Origin: Phymatolithon calcareum
Taxonomy: Eukaryota; Rhodophyta; Florideophyceae; Hapalidiales
Assembly (NCBI GenBank): GCA_977006965.1
Contig: OZ345363.1
Span: 1,860,001-1,924,000, forward strand
Direction: 5' to 3'
Length of the DNA: 64,000 nucleotides
The notes under the pieces: model-generated
The model's database searches: none
What the model was told of the DNA's origin: nothing
The model's input: only the letters and a program-made list of their open reading frames with translations
In this document: piece by piece, positions 19,689 to 29,772 of the stretch
Numbering within the stretch: the first letter of the stretch is position 1
Layout: each line of letters starts with the position of its first letter
Program-made: the position numbers and the translations under genes

Positions 19689-21304
19689 ATGGACAGAGAC
19701 CGGGACATCATCAAGCTCCCACAGCTCAACAAAGCTGCAGACTTCATCCACTGGAAACGTTGCCTCCACCAGTACCTGCGCAAGAACGATCCTCATCTTA
19801 TCGGACTATCCGAGGAACCCGATGACGACGAGGACGCTGCAGAATGGCTCACAAAATCCACTAAGGCCAAAGCGGACATCGTTTTGTCTCTCGGTCCTGC
19901 CGCTCAGACTCAAACCCGGAAGATTATCGATGATGACGATAAGACGGCCAAGGAACTGTGGGAAGAGATTACTCGTATCTACACCACGTCAAGCACGCAG
20001 ACCATCCTCCGCCACAAACTCGACTCTCTCCGCTTCGTTGAGAACAAGAGTTGGGATGCACACATAACGAAGTTCTTGGGAATTTGCGACGAGTTAGCTA
20101 CGATGGACGAAGACGTCAGCGAGAAGGACAAGGTCAACAAATGTTTCGTACCTTACCGGAGAAATTTGCACCTTTGGCCATGGTCTCATCCCTTACGGAG
20201 TCTAACTTCGACAACGTTAAGGAATCTGTTCAAGCGGAGATCGCTCGAACAGTTAACGAGCAGCACAATCACCACAATTACCAACCAAGCAGTAACACCG
20301 CAGTCTTCAGAGGTCAAGACCGTGGACGCTGGAGAGGTCGGAATGGCAGACCGTACCGTCGGGACCAAAACGGACGCGGTCGAGGAGGACGGAACATGGC
20401 CAACGGCATAGGGAAATCATGCTACTACTGCGGAAAAGTAGGACACTTCATTCGGTTTTGTCCCGAGAAACGTGCCGAGTACTTCCAAAGCTCGTATAGA
20501 CCTTTCCGATCCAGTCGAGGAAGAAGTCGGGGATATCACAGAGGCTCGCGAGGATATCGAGGACGGCGAGGAACGTATATCCGGCAGCAATACCGTGGCC
20601 ATGACTTTGGACACGATCAAGCTCAAGACGTGTATACGCCCCAATATCACGAGCAACACGATGAGGATGACTTCAACGGACAGGCATCGGCTAACCATGT
20701 GAGCGGATACATTCACCCATCCCGACGCACATCGTTCGGAAACCCACACAATGGCTCTAGATTCGACAACCCGTCAGGGCCGTTCCGTGCGAACAATGTG
20801 GTAGTACGATTCCGAAGCACGCTGGCCAGGATTGACAAGGAAAAGTCGCACCACGCGCTCATTGACTCGGGAGCGACGCACAACTTTTGCCATGACCTGT
20901 CCAAGTTCATACAGTATGAACGTATCGCCAAAGAAACGGTGACCGCCGCATTTGGTACAACACACATCTTGGGAAAGGGACTGATCTGGATACCGCTTGA
21001 CGGAGGAATGCAAGTTGAAGCATACCACGCTCCACAATTTCATTCCCATATCTTCGCTGTCTGTTATCTTGCAGAACGCTACAACATTCTGTTCGCGGAT
21101 GACTTCAGGGATTACAACGGCTGTTTCATCCTGTACAAGCGAACAATGAATGTAGCTTACGAAACTCCATGCATCGACGGGCTTTATCACTTGGACTTGA
21201 CAAACAACAACAGTTCTCACAAAGCTGCAACAGTCATTCGGAGATCCAACCCAGAAGCCATTTCTTGGCACAACAAAACTGGACATCCGAGCGCACAAAG
21301 GTAG
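19689..21304 (+). pseudogene. Copia-2 gag, protease and start of the pre-integrase domain
   Basis: ATG 19689. The gag reads PQLNKAADFIHWKRCLHQYL, then ELWEEITRIYTTSSTQT and LRHKLDSLRF, typical of the copia gag (UBN2-like) domain. A one-base loss in the A-run near 20140 (AACAAATGT) changes frame; the downstream frame resumes as MFRTLPEKFAPLA. It continues to a zinc knuckle CYYCGKVGHFIRFC (20419-20460) and the protease LIDSGATHNFC (about 20860). TAG at 21302-21304 interrupts the pre-integrase motif after WHNKTGHPSAQR. The next codons stay in the same frame (21305 on). Confidence 0.85.
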
Positions 21305-23881
21305 ATGATGCTCGCCGAACGTTTGCCGAGTGTTCCGCGCTTCCATTCATCGACGATGAACAACTTGGAATGCATCCCATGCCTGACTGCAAAGTCGAAA
21401 CGATCGCCAGTTCATCCATCTCGCATGTCAGCGACACATCCCATCCAGGAGATACATCTTGACATCTCAGGGCCCTTCATCCCTACGCTGAACAAGGAGA
21501 CTTTTGCAGTTCATTTCATCGACGCTTTCACAGCCAAGTCCGACGTTACGCTTCTAAAAGCAAAAAGTGCTCTCTCCGCAGCCCTCTTGGAGTACAAGTC
21601 CAGAGTCGAAAAGCAATTCGTCGAACAAGGTCATCACATCAAGTCCATTCGTCTTGATAACGCCGGCGAAAACTTCTCCAATGTTGTGATACAGCTCTGT
21701 CAGCAGCAAGGCATCCGCTTATCACCTTCTCCTGCGTATGCACCACAGAGCAACGGAACAGCCGAAAGACTCGTCCAAGAGTACTGGGTGAGAGCCAGAG
21801 TACTCATGTTCGCCACTGAACTTCCAAGGACACTCTGGGGCGAAGCTCTCGTACACGCGAACAGGCTGCGCAACCGCACACCATCAAGCCGACTCGACGG
21901 AGATCTGCCCATACTGATGTGGCACCCGAATGCCCAAGTGGACTTCAGCAACGTACTCGAATTCGGACAGGTCGGGTTCGCGTTCATTTATCGATCACCA
22001 ACAGCAGCACGAAAGAAGTTCCTTCCCAGATCGGAGCCTGCTCGATTCGTCGACATGGAAAGTGACACAAGACTCATCCGTGTGTTCATTTCGGCGCGTG
22101 GAGTCGTCAAAGTAGTACGCCGCAGAGATTTTCGAGTCCTGAAGGACAACCATCTACCAGACATATCCACAATTCATGACGGATTGTCACAACGAGCATC
22201 CATCGAAGCAGAAGACAACAACCCCAGCGCTGAAGCACATCTCATCCACTGTTATGCATCTTTGCATCGTGAGAATCCAAACATCGCATATCCGCTAGCT
22301 ATTGCAGCTGACCGTGTACCACGATCGTTCGGAGAAGCATGTCAAACACCAGCATGGGCTGCAGCCATCGATCGCGAATATGACGCCCACATAAAGAGAG
22401 GCACATGGTCGTACGTCATTCCCACACCGGACATGAACATCCTGCAATACATTTGGGTGTTCAAGGCCAAACCACTCGATGCAGAAGGATCGCGGTACTT
22501 GTGCAAAGCAAGGGTCAACGCTCGCGGTGATTACCAGGAAGCGTACGTCGATTTTGACCCCGACACGCTGTACGCACCAGTTGCCTCGCATGAAACCATT
22601 CGATTGCTTCTCGCGTTTGTGGCCAGCGAAGACCTCATCCTCGAAGGGGGCGACGTATCCAACGCGTACCTGTACGGGAAGATCGATGTTCCCATTTACA
22701 TGCGGCAGCCCACGAACTCATCAGGAAGACAGGATAAGCCAGGTTACGTGTGCCGTCTCGATAAGGCCATTTACGGTATAAAGCAAGCCGGGAACATCTG
22801 GGGATCCGCCTTGCACGAATTGCTAGCCAGGTGGGGATTCTGCACGTCGAAGTTCGATGAACGGCTGTACTTCTTGAAGGATCACAGTAGGTTCCTTATC
22901 ATTGCCGTGGTAGTGGACGACATGGCCTTTGCATCGAATGACACAAACCTCCTCGAAGACATCAAAGCCAAACTGCAGGCGACATACGATGTTCGAATGT
23001 TTGGTGCTCTGCGTTCGTTCATCGGCTGGACGATCACACGAAGTCGGAAAGGGTTGAAAATTGATCAAGAGAGGTACGCGAAAACACTGCTTCGGCAATA
23101 CGGACTCACAAACGCCAACCCGGCACGAACAACGTTGCCAGCAGAATCCAACCTCATGCTTGCGGCACAGCACGAAGACCTTCTAGATCGTCGGGACCAC
23201 GCAGCGTACAGGGCGATAATCGGGGGCCTCTTGTACCTCGCAGTGTGCACGAGACCAGACCTAAGCTTCCCGGTAGCGGTACTCGCCCGTCAAACTCATG
23301 CTCCCACGCATCGCCATCTGGATTTTGTCAAACGTGGTCTCCGATACCTCGCCGGTAGTACCAGCCTCGGCATTCACTACCGTCGCAACGGCAAACTGGA
23401 TGCATCAGCGCTCACTGCGGCCGTCGACTGGGGCGGAGATATTGAGACACGGCGGTCCACGACAGGATACCTTATCTGTGTCCACAACTCTCCCGTCCAT
23501 TGGAAAAGCCGCCGACAAACCGTCATCATCTTGTCATCCGGGGAAGCAGAGTACGTCGTATTATCTTCCTGTAGCAGAGACGTCTCGTGGATGCGCAAAT
23601 TGTACTGGGAAATGTGCCACCAAACACCCTGGTCCGAGCACACGATCTTCGGTCCCACAACGATACTTGTCGACAGCACGACCGCAGCAACGCTCGCATC
23701 CAAAACGCACAGCACCGCCAGAACGAAGCATATCGATCTGAGACACCATCACGTTCGCGAACTTATCACCTGGGGGGTCATCAGCACTGAGTACGTCAGA
23801 ACAAATGACCAACCAGCCGATATGCTAACGAAGGTGATGACGCTCGCGACCTTTCTGCACCTTAGCAACATGAGCTTGTAA
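21305..23881 (+). pseudogene. Copia-2 pol: integrase, reverse transcriptase, RNase H
   Basis: 858 codons open. CIPC of the pre-integrase zinc site, then integrase with D in LDISGPF (about 21456), D in RLDNAGENF (about 21655) and E in QSNGTAERL (about 21755). RT has the copia hallmarks KARVNARGDYQEAYVDFD, GGDVSNAYLYG, LDKAIYGIKQAGNIW and VVVDDMAFAS (YVDD site, about 22905-22935). RNase H has DWGGDIETRRSTTG, SSGEAEYVVLSS, VDSTTAATLA and ARTKHIDLRHHHVREL. It ends with a TAA at 23879-23881. Apart from the upstream amber and gag frameshift the pol is intact, so it could be mobilised in trans. Confidence 0.9.
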
Positions 23882-24681
23882 CACCCATCGAGCCCCACAT
23901 CCATGCAACCTTCTCGCCATGACAGTCGCCGGTCCATACCACTCACGTCCACAGTGCCGTTCTTGTCCACTACACTCCATGTTCATCCCCACTGCTGCCA
24001 CGATCAACAACATCCATGCCACCGCACTGCCGCCACACGATCAAACATCCGCTGCCATCGCACTGCCGTCACCTAAACATCCATCGCCACGCTGCCGCCG
24101 AAACGCCCCACGAGATTCGCCACGCAGCCATCGAACCTTCCTCATCCGCCGCGCCGCTGTGCACCGCCATGTTGTGGTCGCGGCACGCAAAAAGGAAGCC
24201 ACCTTGACCCAAAATCGGGATCGTTGGGCCGCCGTGCGCTGGAGTTTGCAGTCTACGGAAATGTGGCAGATTATATGCTGCCGTAAATTTGGAACTATTT
24301 GCAATTGCTGCTGAATATTTGGAATTGAATCTGGAAAATTATTTGAAATGCTGCCGCCGTTTTCTACGAAATATTTGAAATGCTGAATTGATTGATAAAT
24401 GTGATTATTTGATGATATATGCTGATGCTGAAAATTTGATTGATTATGCTGCTGCTGATTATTGATGCTGCTGTTTGATGATCGAAAGAAAATATTGTGA
24501 GTGGCACCGTCGGGCCCTCATAAGGATCGAACTGACGCACGGCCCCTCCCCAAGGTTTGTGCGTGGTCATCCCCCGATCACTCCCTCGCCCCACGGTAAA
24601 CCACTGAGCTAAACCGTTCCCGGATGGGTTCATCGACAGCTGCTGGTAACGGGTGTTGAGAAAAATAACTTTAGTCTCGAA
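23882..24681 (+). other. Copia-2 3' non-coding stretch
   Basis: About 0.8 kb between pol and the purine tract. The first part is CA/CC-rich (CACCGCC-like); the middle is low-complexity TGCTGATT/TGCTGCTG (24300-24480). A minus-strand tRNA-like segment lies at 24502-24623. Confidence 0.6.
24502..24623 (-). other. tRNA-like segment with A-box and B-box matches (relic)
   Basis: On the minus strand TAGCTCAGTGG (A box, 24601-24611) is followed 70-80 bases later by GTTCGATCC (B box, 24524-24532). A five-pair T arm forms with one mismatch, but the acceptor strands do not pair (5' AACGGTT, 3' GAGGGCC). It is therefore not a functional tRNA as read; a tRNA-derived SINE head or captured tRNA relic is more likely. 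Confidence 0.35.
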
Positions 24682-24696
24682 ACTCTCGAGGGGGCG
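24682..24696 (+). promoter_or_regulatory. Copia-2 polypurine tract
   Basis: CGAGGGGGCG immediately upstream of the 3' LTR start at 24697. Confidence 0.6.
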
Positions 24697-24901
24697 TGTG
24701 AAAGAACTAATCGTAAATGCTGCTGACACTGCTGGATCCGTGAGTGCCGAGATCTAATTCTCTTTCCACGTGTAACTTAGGGTTACACCTCCGGAGAATT
24801 ATCTGTAATCTCAACAGACCTAACAATAAAAACCTTGCTGCTGCTGTTCTCCTCCCGGAGAGACAGTCAGAGAATTTCCTACTGATACTCGTATTCTGAC
24901 A
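24697..24901 (+). repeat. Copia-2 3' LTR (205 bp)
   Basis: Same ends as 19442-19646, with five substitutions relative to the 5' LTR. Confidence 0.9.
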
Positions 24902-24906
24902 CGTTT
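24902..24906 (+). repeat. Copia-2 target-site duplication, right (CGTTT)
   Basis: Matches 19437-19441. Confidence 0.85.
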
Positions 24907-25072
24907 CACCATATAGAGCCGTGGAAGCAGAACAATATCGCGCCTTGGCACGGAACGAAACAGCAGCAGCATGAAGCTGCCGATGCACCACACGCCCGTC
25001 GAGTTGATGCGAGTTATGCCAATCCTTCCCAAGCACACTGCCCGCAGAAACTGACGCAGCACTACTCACAAG

Positions 25073-25822
25073 TTGTGTCACAACCGCCGCGACCGCAAAC
25101 CCAATCAATCAAGCCTGCATAACGGCCGCGCCGGAGACGCCGCAGCGCGGCTCAGTTATTCGCGTCCGCACCACGCCCGTCACCGGCGGCCGCTCCGCGT
25201 GTTTCGTCCGCATCCGACCATCCTCCGTCCTGTACCGCACAGCGCCCGTGATCGCCGCGCGCTCTGCGCGCACGTTCCGCGTGCACTCGCCCTGCAATGC
25301 ACCGTTCCCCTTGCCTTGCGTCTCCATGCACCGTTCCGCGACGCGCATCGCGCTCCTCGCCGTCTCTTGAAGGACGACCGCGAGCCGCGCCGCGAAACGC
25401 GCAGCATACGCGTGCAGGGCGACGTCGAGCGCACGCAGCCCGAGCACGGCGTGCGTGCTATCGGCCCGCTCGCAGCGGCGCTTGCGGATGTGGGGCGGGA
25501 GACGGGTGACGGCGCGACGCGAGGCGCGCGCTTCGTGGACGGGTTTGCGGACGTGCCGCTGCACGGGAGGAGGGTCAGCTTTTTGGCGCGGATGTGCGGG
25601 TTTGTGTGGGCGGCTGGCATTTCCGTGATGGTTGATGCGTATGGCGGATGCGCGTTGGGGCGGGTGGGGAAATTGTGCATTGAAAGGATGTTGTGGTGGG
25701 TCATCGGGCTGTGCTGCATGAATTGGTCGAGTGGGTGGTTGAGAAGGCGTCGAGGGATGGGGGCATATTTGGGGAGCGACCGACCGAGTGTTGAGGGAGA
25801 GGTGGTGATGCTTACAAGGTAG
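25073..25822 (+). CDS. GC-rich hypothetical ORF, strand uncertain
   Basis: A 250-codon plus-strand frame without an ATG near its 5' end (first codon TTG; the first internal ATG is near codon 170). From about 25370 most third positions are G or C, like the host genes at 57-64 kb. It encodes RAIGPLAAALADVGRETGDG, then a hydrophobic run (SFLARMCGFVWAAGISVMV) and a Trp/Cys-rich one (MLWWVIGLCCMNW). No family recognised. The opposite strand also has a long frame (25109-26044), but it is Pro/His/Arg-rich low complexity. This could be an exon of a gene damaged by Copia-2, which sits 170 bp upstream, or a chance frame in GC-rich DNA. Confidence 0.3.
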   Translation: MCHNRRDRKPNQSSLHNGRAGDAAARLSYSRPHHARHRRPLRVFRPHPTILRPVPHSARDRRALCAHVPRALALQCTVPLALRLHAPFRDAHRAPRRLLKDDREPRRETRSIRVQGDVERTQPEHGVRAIGPLAAALADVGRETGDGATRGARFVDGFADVPLHGRRVSFLARMCGFVWAAGISVMVDAYGGCALGRVGKLCIERMLWWVIGLCCMNWSSGWLRRRRGMGAYLGSDRPSVEGEVVMLTR

Positions 25823-27127
25823 CAGGCGGATTTGGAACTCCTGATGGTCTTTGTGATCTGATCGGGGACGCCCGATTATCGTATTGTGGGATTCAGTACG
25901 GCCGATGGATGGGGACGTTGTACGTTCCAGAGACTGTCGGACGGGGAGACATCGTTTTGACTCAAATGTGGTCTTGTCTTCTCGATTTGACGTCGGACTA
26001 TTCAATAGGGGACGCTGTGGTATTGCAAAGTGTGCAAATGGCACTGGGTTGCATTCGAATGTCAGTTGTTTTATTTACTCTGAGAGGAGTAATTGTCCTA
26101 AGTGTTTGTTGAGGCATCAGAAACTGTGTATTAACAAGGCTATGGCCTAGTATGTAATGGGAAACGGTCGGCAATGTGTCGTGATTGAGCTTTGTTTTGG
26201 ATGTGCTTCTCGACTAAAACCGATCCTCATCTCGAAGTCGAAGTAAGCGTTATCCGAACTTGAAGACGAAGTGGCAGATCATTTGCATTGTACAGCGAGA
26301 ATGAGTGCATCTGGAGTGTGGAGACTCGTAGAACTGAACATCGAAGTGAGTGTCAGGGCTAGCGAAGCATGAAGCGGAAGCACAGCCGCTAGAATGAAGC
26401 ACCTAAGAGGGGCTGTTTCTCCTGTGCTGAACCCCAAATCCGATGCTTTTCAAAAGCAGTCATCGCCATCGCAAAAGCAATGCACTATGCCTGTACAGTG
26501 AGCATGGAAAAGATTGCACAAGCAAAGTAATTCTCTCCGGTGCTTTCTTTCCGTATTACAGAAGGCGTTTATTTACTTGCCGAACTTACTCTAGAGCAAA
26601 TTCTTATTATTCAAAAATTGTAAATCTCCCCGGGTCTCTCACTGCACAGATCTTCTACCATCTTGCCAAGCACTTTCCGGTGAGTTGCCATCGAGGGCAG
26701 CCCGACCAGAACAGCCAGGATTAGGAGCTCCGCCGTCTTCACTTCTGGAGTTTTGATCGTTTCGTTCGTTGAAGAACAAGCTTTTCATAAGTGAAATATG
26801 ACGATTACGAGATAGCGAGCCAAAGCCGACGAACGAATCAGTGCCGGGCTCTTCGCGTACGTACCAAGAAGGACAGCTGGTCAGCATGCGCAGACACTGC
26901 GACCGGCACCGTCGCCTTTGCTCCACCGGCAGTCCGAGCGACCCTCACTACTTCGGACTATAAGAGCGCAGCTGTGACGCTCAACTGAATGTCCGAAGCA
27001 AGCTTCAATCTTCTCCCCATCCATCCACAACCTTCTCTATCCCAGGGACTTGCCTGTCTCTCCTCATTTAGTGCTCAAAGGCATTTTAATATGCCTTCAC
27101 ATTTATTTGCGAAAGGACGCATTTTTT
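25823..27127. other. Non-coding stretch, no feature seen
   Basis: No long frame, no recognisable repeat family. It ends where the CAGTGTCACTAAT repeats of the DNA transposon begin. Confidence 0.4.
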
Positions 27128-27469
27128 CAGTGTCACTAATTCTCGCGTCTGTGTCACTAATCGCAAAAAAGACATTTCAGTGTCACTATTTTGCAAAATG
27201 ACACGTCAGTGTCACTAATCTGAAAAACAATGCCTTGGTGTCACTATTTTCCAAAAATGGCATCTCAGCGTCACTAATCTTCCAAACGGATCGACCATGT
27301 CACAAAAAATTACAGAAGAGGCTAGAAATGTTCAATTTTCGGGAAATAGTTATTGCAAAGTCTATTCATCTGGTAAAAATTTGGCAAGGAGTAATACTCC
27401 TTGCCGAGTCCACGTTTCGCCAGCTCCAGATGTTGTGCACAAAGTTTTCAGAATCTATATGATACTCAT
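27128..27469 (+). mobile_element. DNA transposon with subterminal repeats, left part
   Basis: Five to six copies of GTGTCACTA(A)T spaced 30-37 bp apart (27128-27280), starting CAGTGTCACTAATTCTCGCG. The mirror array is at 34902-35680 in inverse orientation (CCCTGTCACTAATTTTCACG when reverse-complemented). Copia-3 sits between them. Without Copia-3 the element would be about 1.1 kb. No transposase was found, so it is a non-autonomous element; the superfamily is undetermined. Confidence 0.6.
27465..27469 (+). repeat. Copia-3 target-site duplication, left (CTCAT)
   Basis: CTCAT before TGTCAATC, repeated at 34897-34901 after GACGACA. Confidence 0.85.
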
Positions 27470-27782
27470 TGTCAATCATACTCCCGAATGGGTGCTTACA
27501 TGGGCTTACACTCACCGGCCTCAGTGGCCGGCGAGTTCCTGTGTTATTTCATCCTGCTTCCCTTCTCTTCTTTTTTCTCTCCCTGGTAGAACGTCTAACA
27601 CTAAGTAAAAGCTACAAGCTACTTTGGTGTGCTGCGAAGGCATTGGCCGGAGCCCGTTCTCATTGTGAAGGCATAGGCCGGATCACCTTTATTCCACCTA
27701 TCCCTTTTCCCGCGCTACCATCCAGCCGGTCGATTGTACGACCGGCGGCTCACGCGAGGCACGAAGTGACCGTTTGACGACA
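27470..27782 (+). repeat. Copia-3 5' LTR (313 bp)
   Basis: TGTCAATCAT...TTTGACGACA. Contains two short hairpins, CCGGCCTCAGTGGCCGG and CCGGTCGATTGTACGACCGG. The expected TGG-type primer site is not seen after it (ATCCGGATTCTGCGG follows), so the primer is unknown. Confidence 0.9.
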
Positions 27783-27861
27783 ATCCGGATTCTGCGGTTT
27801 GCTTTGTGCTAACTACCCCTTTCCTCCCGACAGGACAAGTTGCCCACCGAAGTACTGCAAG

Positions 27862-29772
27862 ATGTCCCAAGAGGACACCCCCGGCCCTTCTGCATCCGGC
27901 ATCCCTTCTTCCGACGCGAATTTGGAACCGGCACCGACCGTCATGACGAAGGCACAGGCGTCGCAACGCTATGGTCGTCTCAAGAAAATGGCGAACTGCA
28001 TCAGCGATGAGGATGACTTCTACAATCAGTACCTCGGTGCCGCCCGCAAGATTCTGGACATTTTCTCTGTCCCCAAGAACACAGCCGCGACGGCTGCGGT
28101 CATGCCGGACCCCATGGATGTCTGCGAAACATTGTGCGACATTCTTCCCGCCCCGTCAGTAGTGTTCACGGATGATTACTTCCGTCGGCCGACCTTCCCG
28201 ATTAAGGTACTCCACAAAATCTCGGAGTTATACGGCTTTGACCAGATGCCTGACGATTTCCTATCCGGCCTCTTCCTCCAGGATCATGAGATCAGCCACA
28301 AAGGTATCATGAACCAAGCCTGGCTGGCTTTCGTACTTGGTCTCGACCCCAGATCGACCCGTTCCGTCATCGATTCGTTCAAGAACGCCCGGTCTATCCA
28401 TACACACAGACCTTTGGGCGCTCCGACTGCGGACATAACCCCCCACATCGAGGACCCTGCTCTCTCTCATGCAGTTCCGACTACGGGTCAGCCTCCTCAT
28501 CGGCATGACGCCGCTGCACCCAGAACCGAATCAGTCGTCGTTACTGCCCAGCAGCGACAGCGCATACCCGCTTACCCGCCTCTTCGCGAACAACCTGTCG
28601 CCGCGCCCAGCCATCACAGCACAGGTTTTGACCCCTTTCGCCTGCCGGCGGAGTATGAGGACACGAGGAAGGCCAACTACGTCCATCAGCAGTTCTATGG
28701 TCGCAAGTTCACCGGTGACCTTTCCCAGTCCATCGAACTCCTCCTTCGCGACTATGAAGCATGCGCTCGTCAGCACCTGCTAAACCCGGCACAAAAGGCG
28801 GACTACTTCATGAACGTCCTTGATGGTCCAGCTCGAACCTTTCTGCTGAACAACTATACGCCCGGCATGTCGTATGAGGACGTTTGCTCCCTCATGAAAG
28901 GAGAGTACGACAGTGACTCTCGTCAGCTTCAGGTCCAATCAACCCTAGAGGGCCTCAAGCTCGAGACTTTCATGAACGAGCACACTTTGACATCCATGTC
29001 TGAGGGACTCACGAAACTCGTTGAGCATATCGAACAGCTCACACCGCCATGCCCCCGTGGTTTCCGCTCTGATGAGAACAAGATCCGCTTCCTACGCAAG
29101 GCTGTTCTCGGCTTCGAATGGGCTCTCGCTCCAATTCGCAACTTAGTATCGCAAAAGTACAAGTTCCATGACTTCGTCACGGCCTTGCACGAAAGTCTAC
29201 AGCTCGCCAACGAGCTCAAGGATGCTAACAATCATGGCATTCCGACCGGTGTAGCTCGCGTCGAAGAAGATGCGACACACTTCCAGCGCTATGGCCGTCA
29301 CCCTCGGGATGTTCGAAAGCACCCTCCTCGCCGTAACGCGAACTTCAGGAGAAGCAGTGCTTCTAAGCCTCATGCCCGCTCCCGCACGTTCGAAGAAGCA
29401 CGCCGCCGAAAGGAGAGCTTCAAGTGTTCTGCACCATGGGTCCCAGGTCATCGATGCGACGAGGGAGCGATCGCTGCACGTACGGGCGATAGACTTCGAA
29501 GCGGGGAGTCCCACGTCCACATCATCCGAGACTTCATTCTCGGCATGGATGGAGAGAATCAGTCCACCGGAGCGACTGACCCTCCAGGGACGGAGGGAGC
29601 ACCAACGCACTTCGGCGAGCTTGCGGCCCAAGAGCTCGAATGTACCCTGGCTGATGCGAACATAGCCGATGTTGGCGACCAACAGTGCCTTGATGACTTC
29701 GACAAGGAGTTCATCACGAACATAGTTTGTTCTACGCTCTCTGAACAGATGCCCCCATCGGATTTTCGTTAG
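27862..29772 (+). CDS. Copia-3 gag
   Basis: The first ATG of the frame is 27862 (the frame itself is open from 27799); 636 codons to TAG 29770-29772. The acidic Ser/Pro-rich N-terminus is followed by a capsid-like helical region (about 28640-29220: YFMNVLDGPARTFLLNNYTP, EGLTKLVEHIEQL). A basic stretch with a single-knuckle motif, FKCSAPWVPGHRCDE (about 29420-29464), is like the C..C-W-PGH-C knuckle of many gag proteins but lacks the second cysteine. It ends 27 bp after the pol frame opens, so pol is presumably made by -1 frameshifting or re-initiation. No inactivating change was seen. Confidence 0.85.
   Translation: MSQEDTPGPSASGIPSSDANLEPAPTVMTKAQASQRYGRLKKMANCISDEDDFYNQYLGAARKILDIFSVPKNTAATAAVMPDPMDVCETLCDILPAPSVVFTDDYFRRPTFPIKVLHKISELYGFDQMPDDFLSGLFLQDHEISHKGIMNQAWLAFVLGLDPRSTRSVIDSFKNARSIHTHRPLGAPTADITPHIEDPALSHAVPTTGQPPHRHDAAAPRTESVVVTAQQRQRIPAYPPLREQPVAAPSHHSTGFDPFRLPAEYEDTRKANYVHQQFYGRKFTGDLSQSIELLLRDYEACARQHLLNPAQKADYFMNVLDGPARTFLLNNYTPGMSYEDVCSLMKGEYDSDSRQLQVQSTLEGLKLETFMNEHTLTSMSEGLTKLVEHIEQLTPPCPRGFRSDENKIRFLRKAVLGFEWALAPIRNLVSQKYKFHDFVTALHESLQLANELKDANNHGIPTGVARVEEDATHFQRYGRHPRDVRKHPPRRNANFRRSSASKPHARSRTFEEARRRKESFKCSAPWVPGHRCDEGAIAARTGDRLRSGESHVHIIRDFILGMDGENQSTGATDPPGTEGAPTHFGELAAQELECTLADANIADVGDQQCLDDFDKEFITNIVCSTLSEQMPPSDFR

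Larger units (their letters stand above)
19442..24901 (+). mobile_element. Copia-2: complete Ty1/copia retrotransposon
   Basis: 5.46 kb from TG to CA with 205-bp LTRs, PBS, gag, protease, integrase, RT, RNase H, an 815-bp 3' non-coding stretch and a purine tract before the 3' LTR. The two LTRs differ at five positions by eye (about 2.4 percent), so it is older than Copia-1. Coding damage seen: one frameshift in gag and one amber in the pre-integrase domain. Confidence 0.9.

Noticed and set aside
24502-24623. Functional tRNA gene
   Set aside because: The A and B boxes match, but the acceptor strands do not pair and the spacing is too wide for a normal tRNA.
25109-26044. 311-codon minus-strand frame overlapping the GC-rich ORF
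   Set aside because: Pro/His/Arg/Thr-rich low complexity without motifs, and the plus strand shows better third-position GC bias; probably a shadow, though neither strand is proven.
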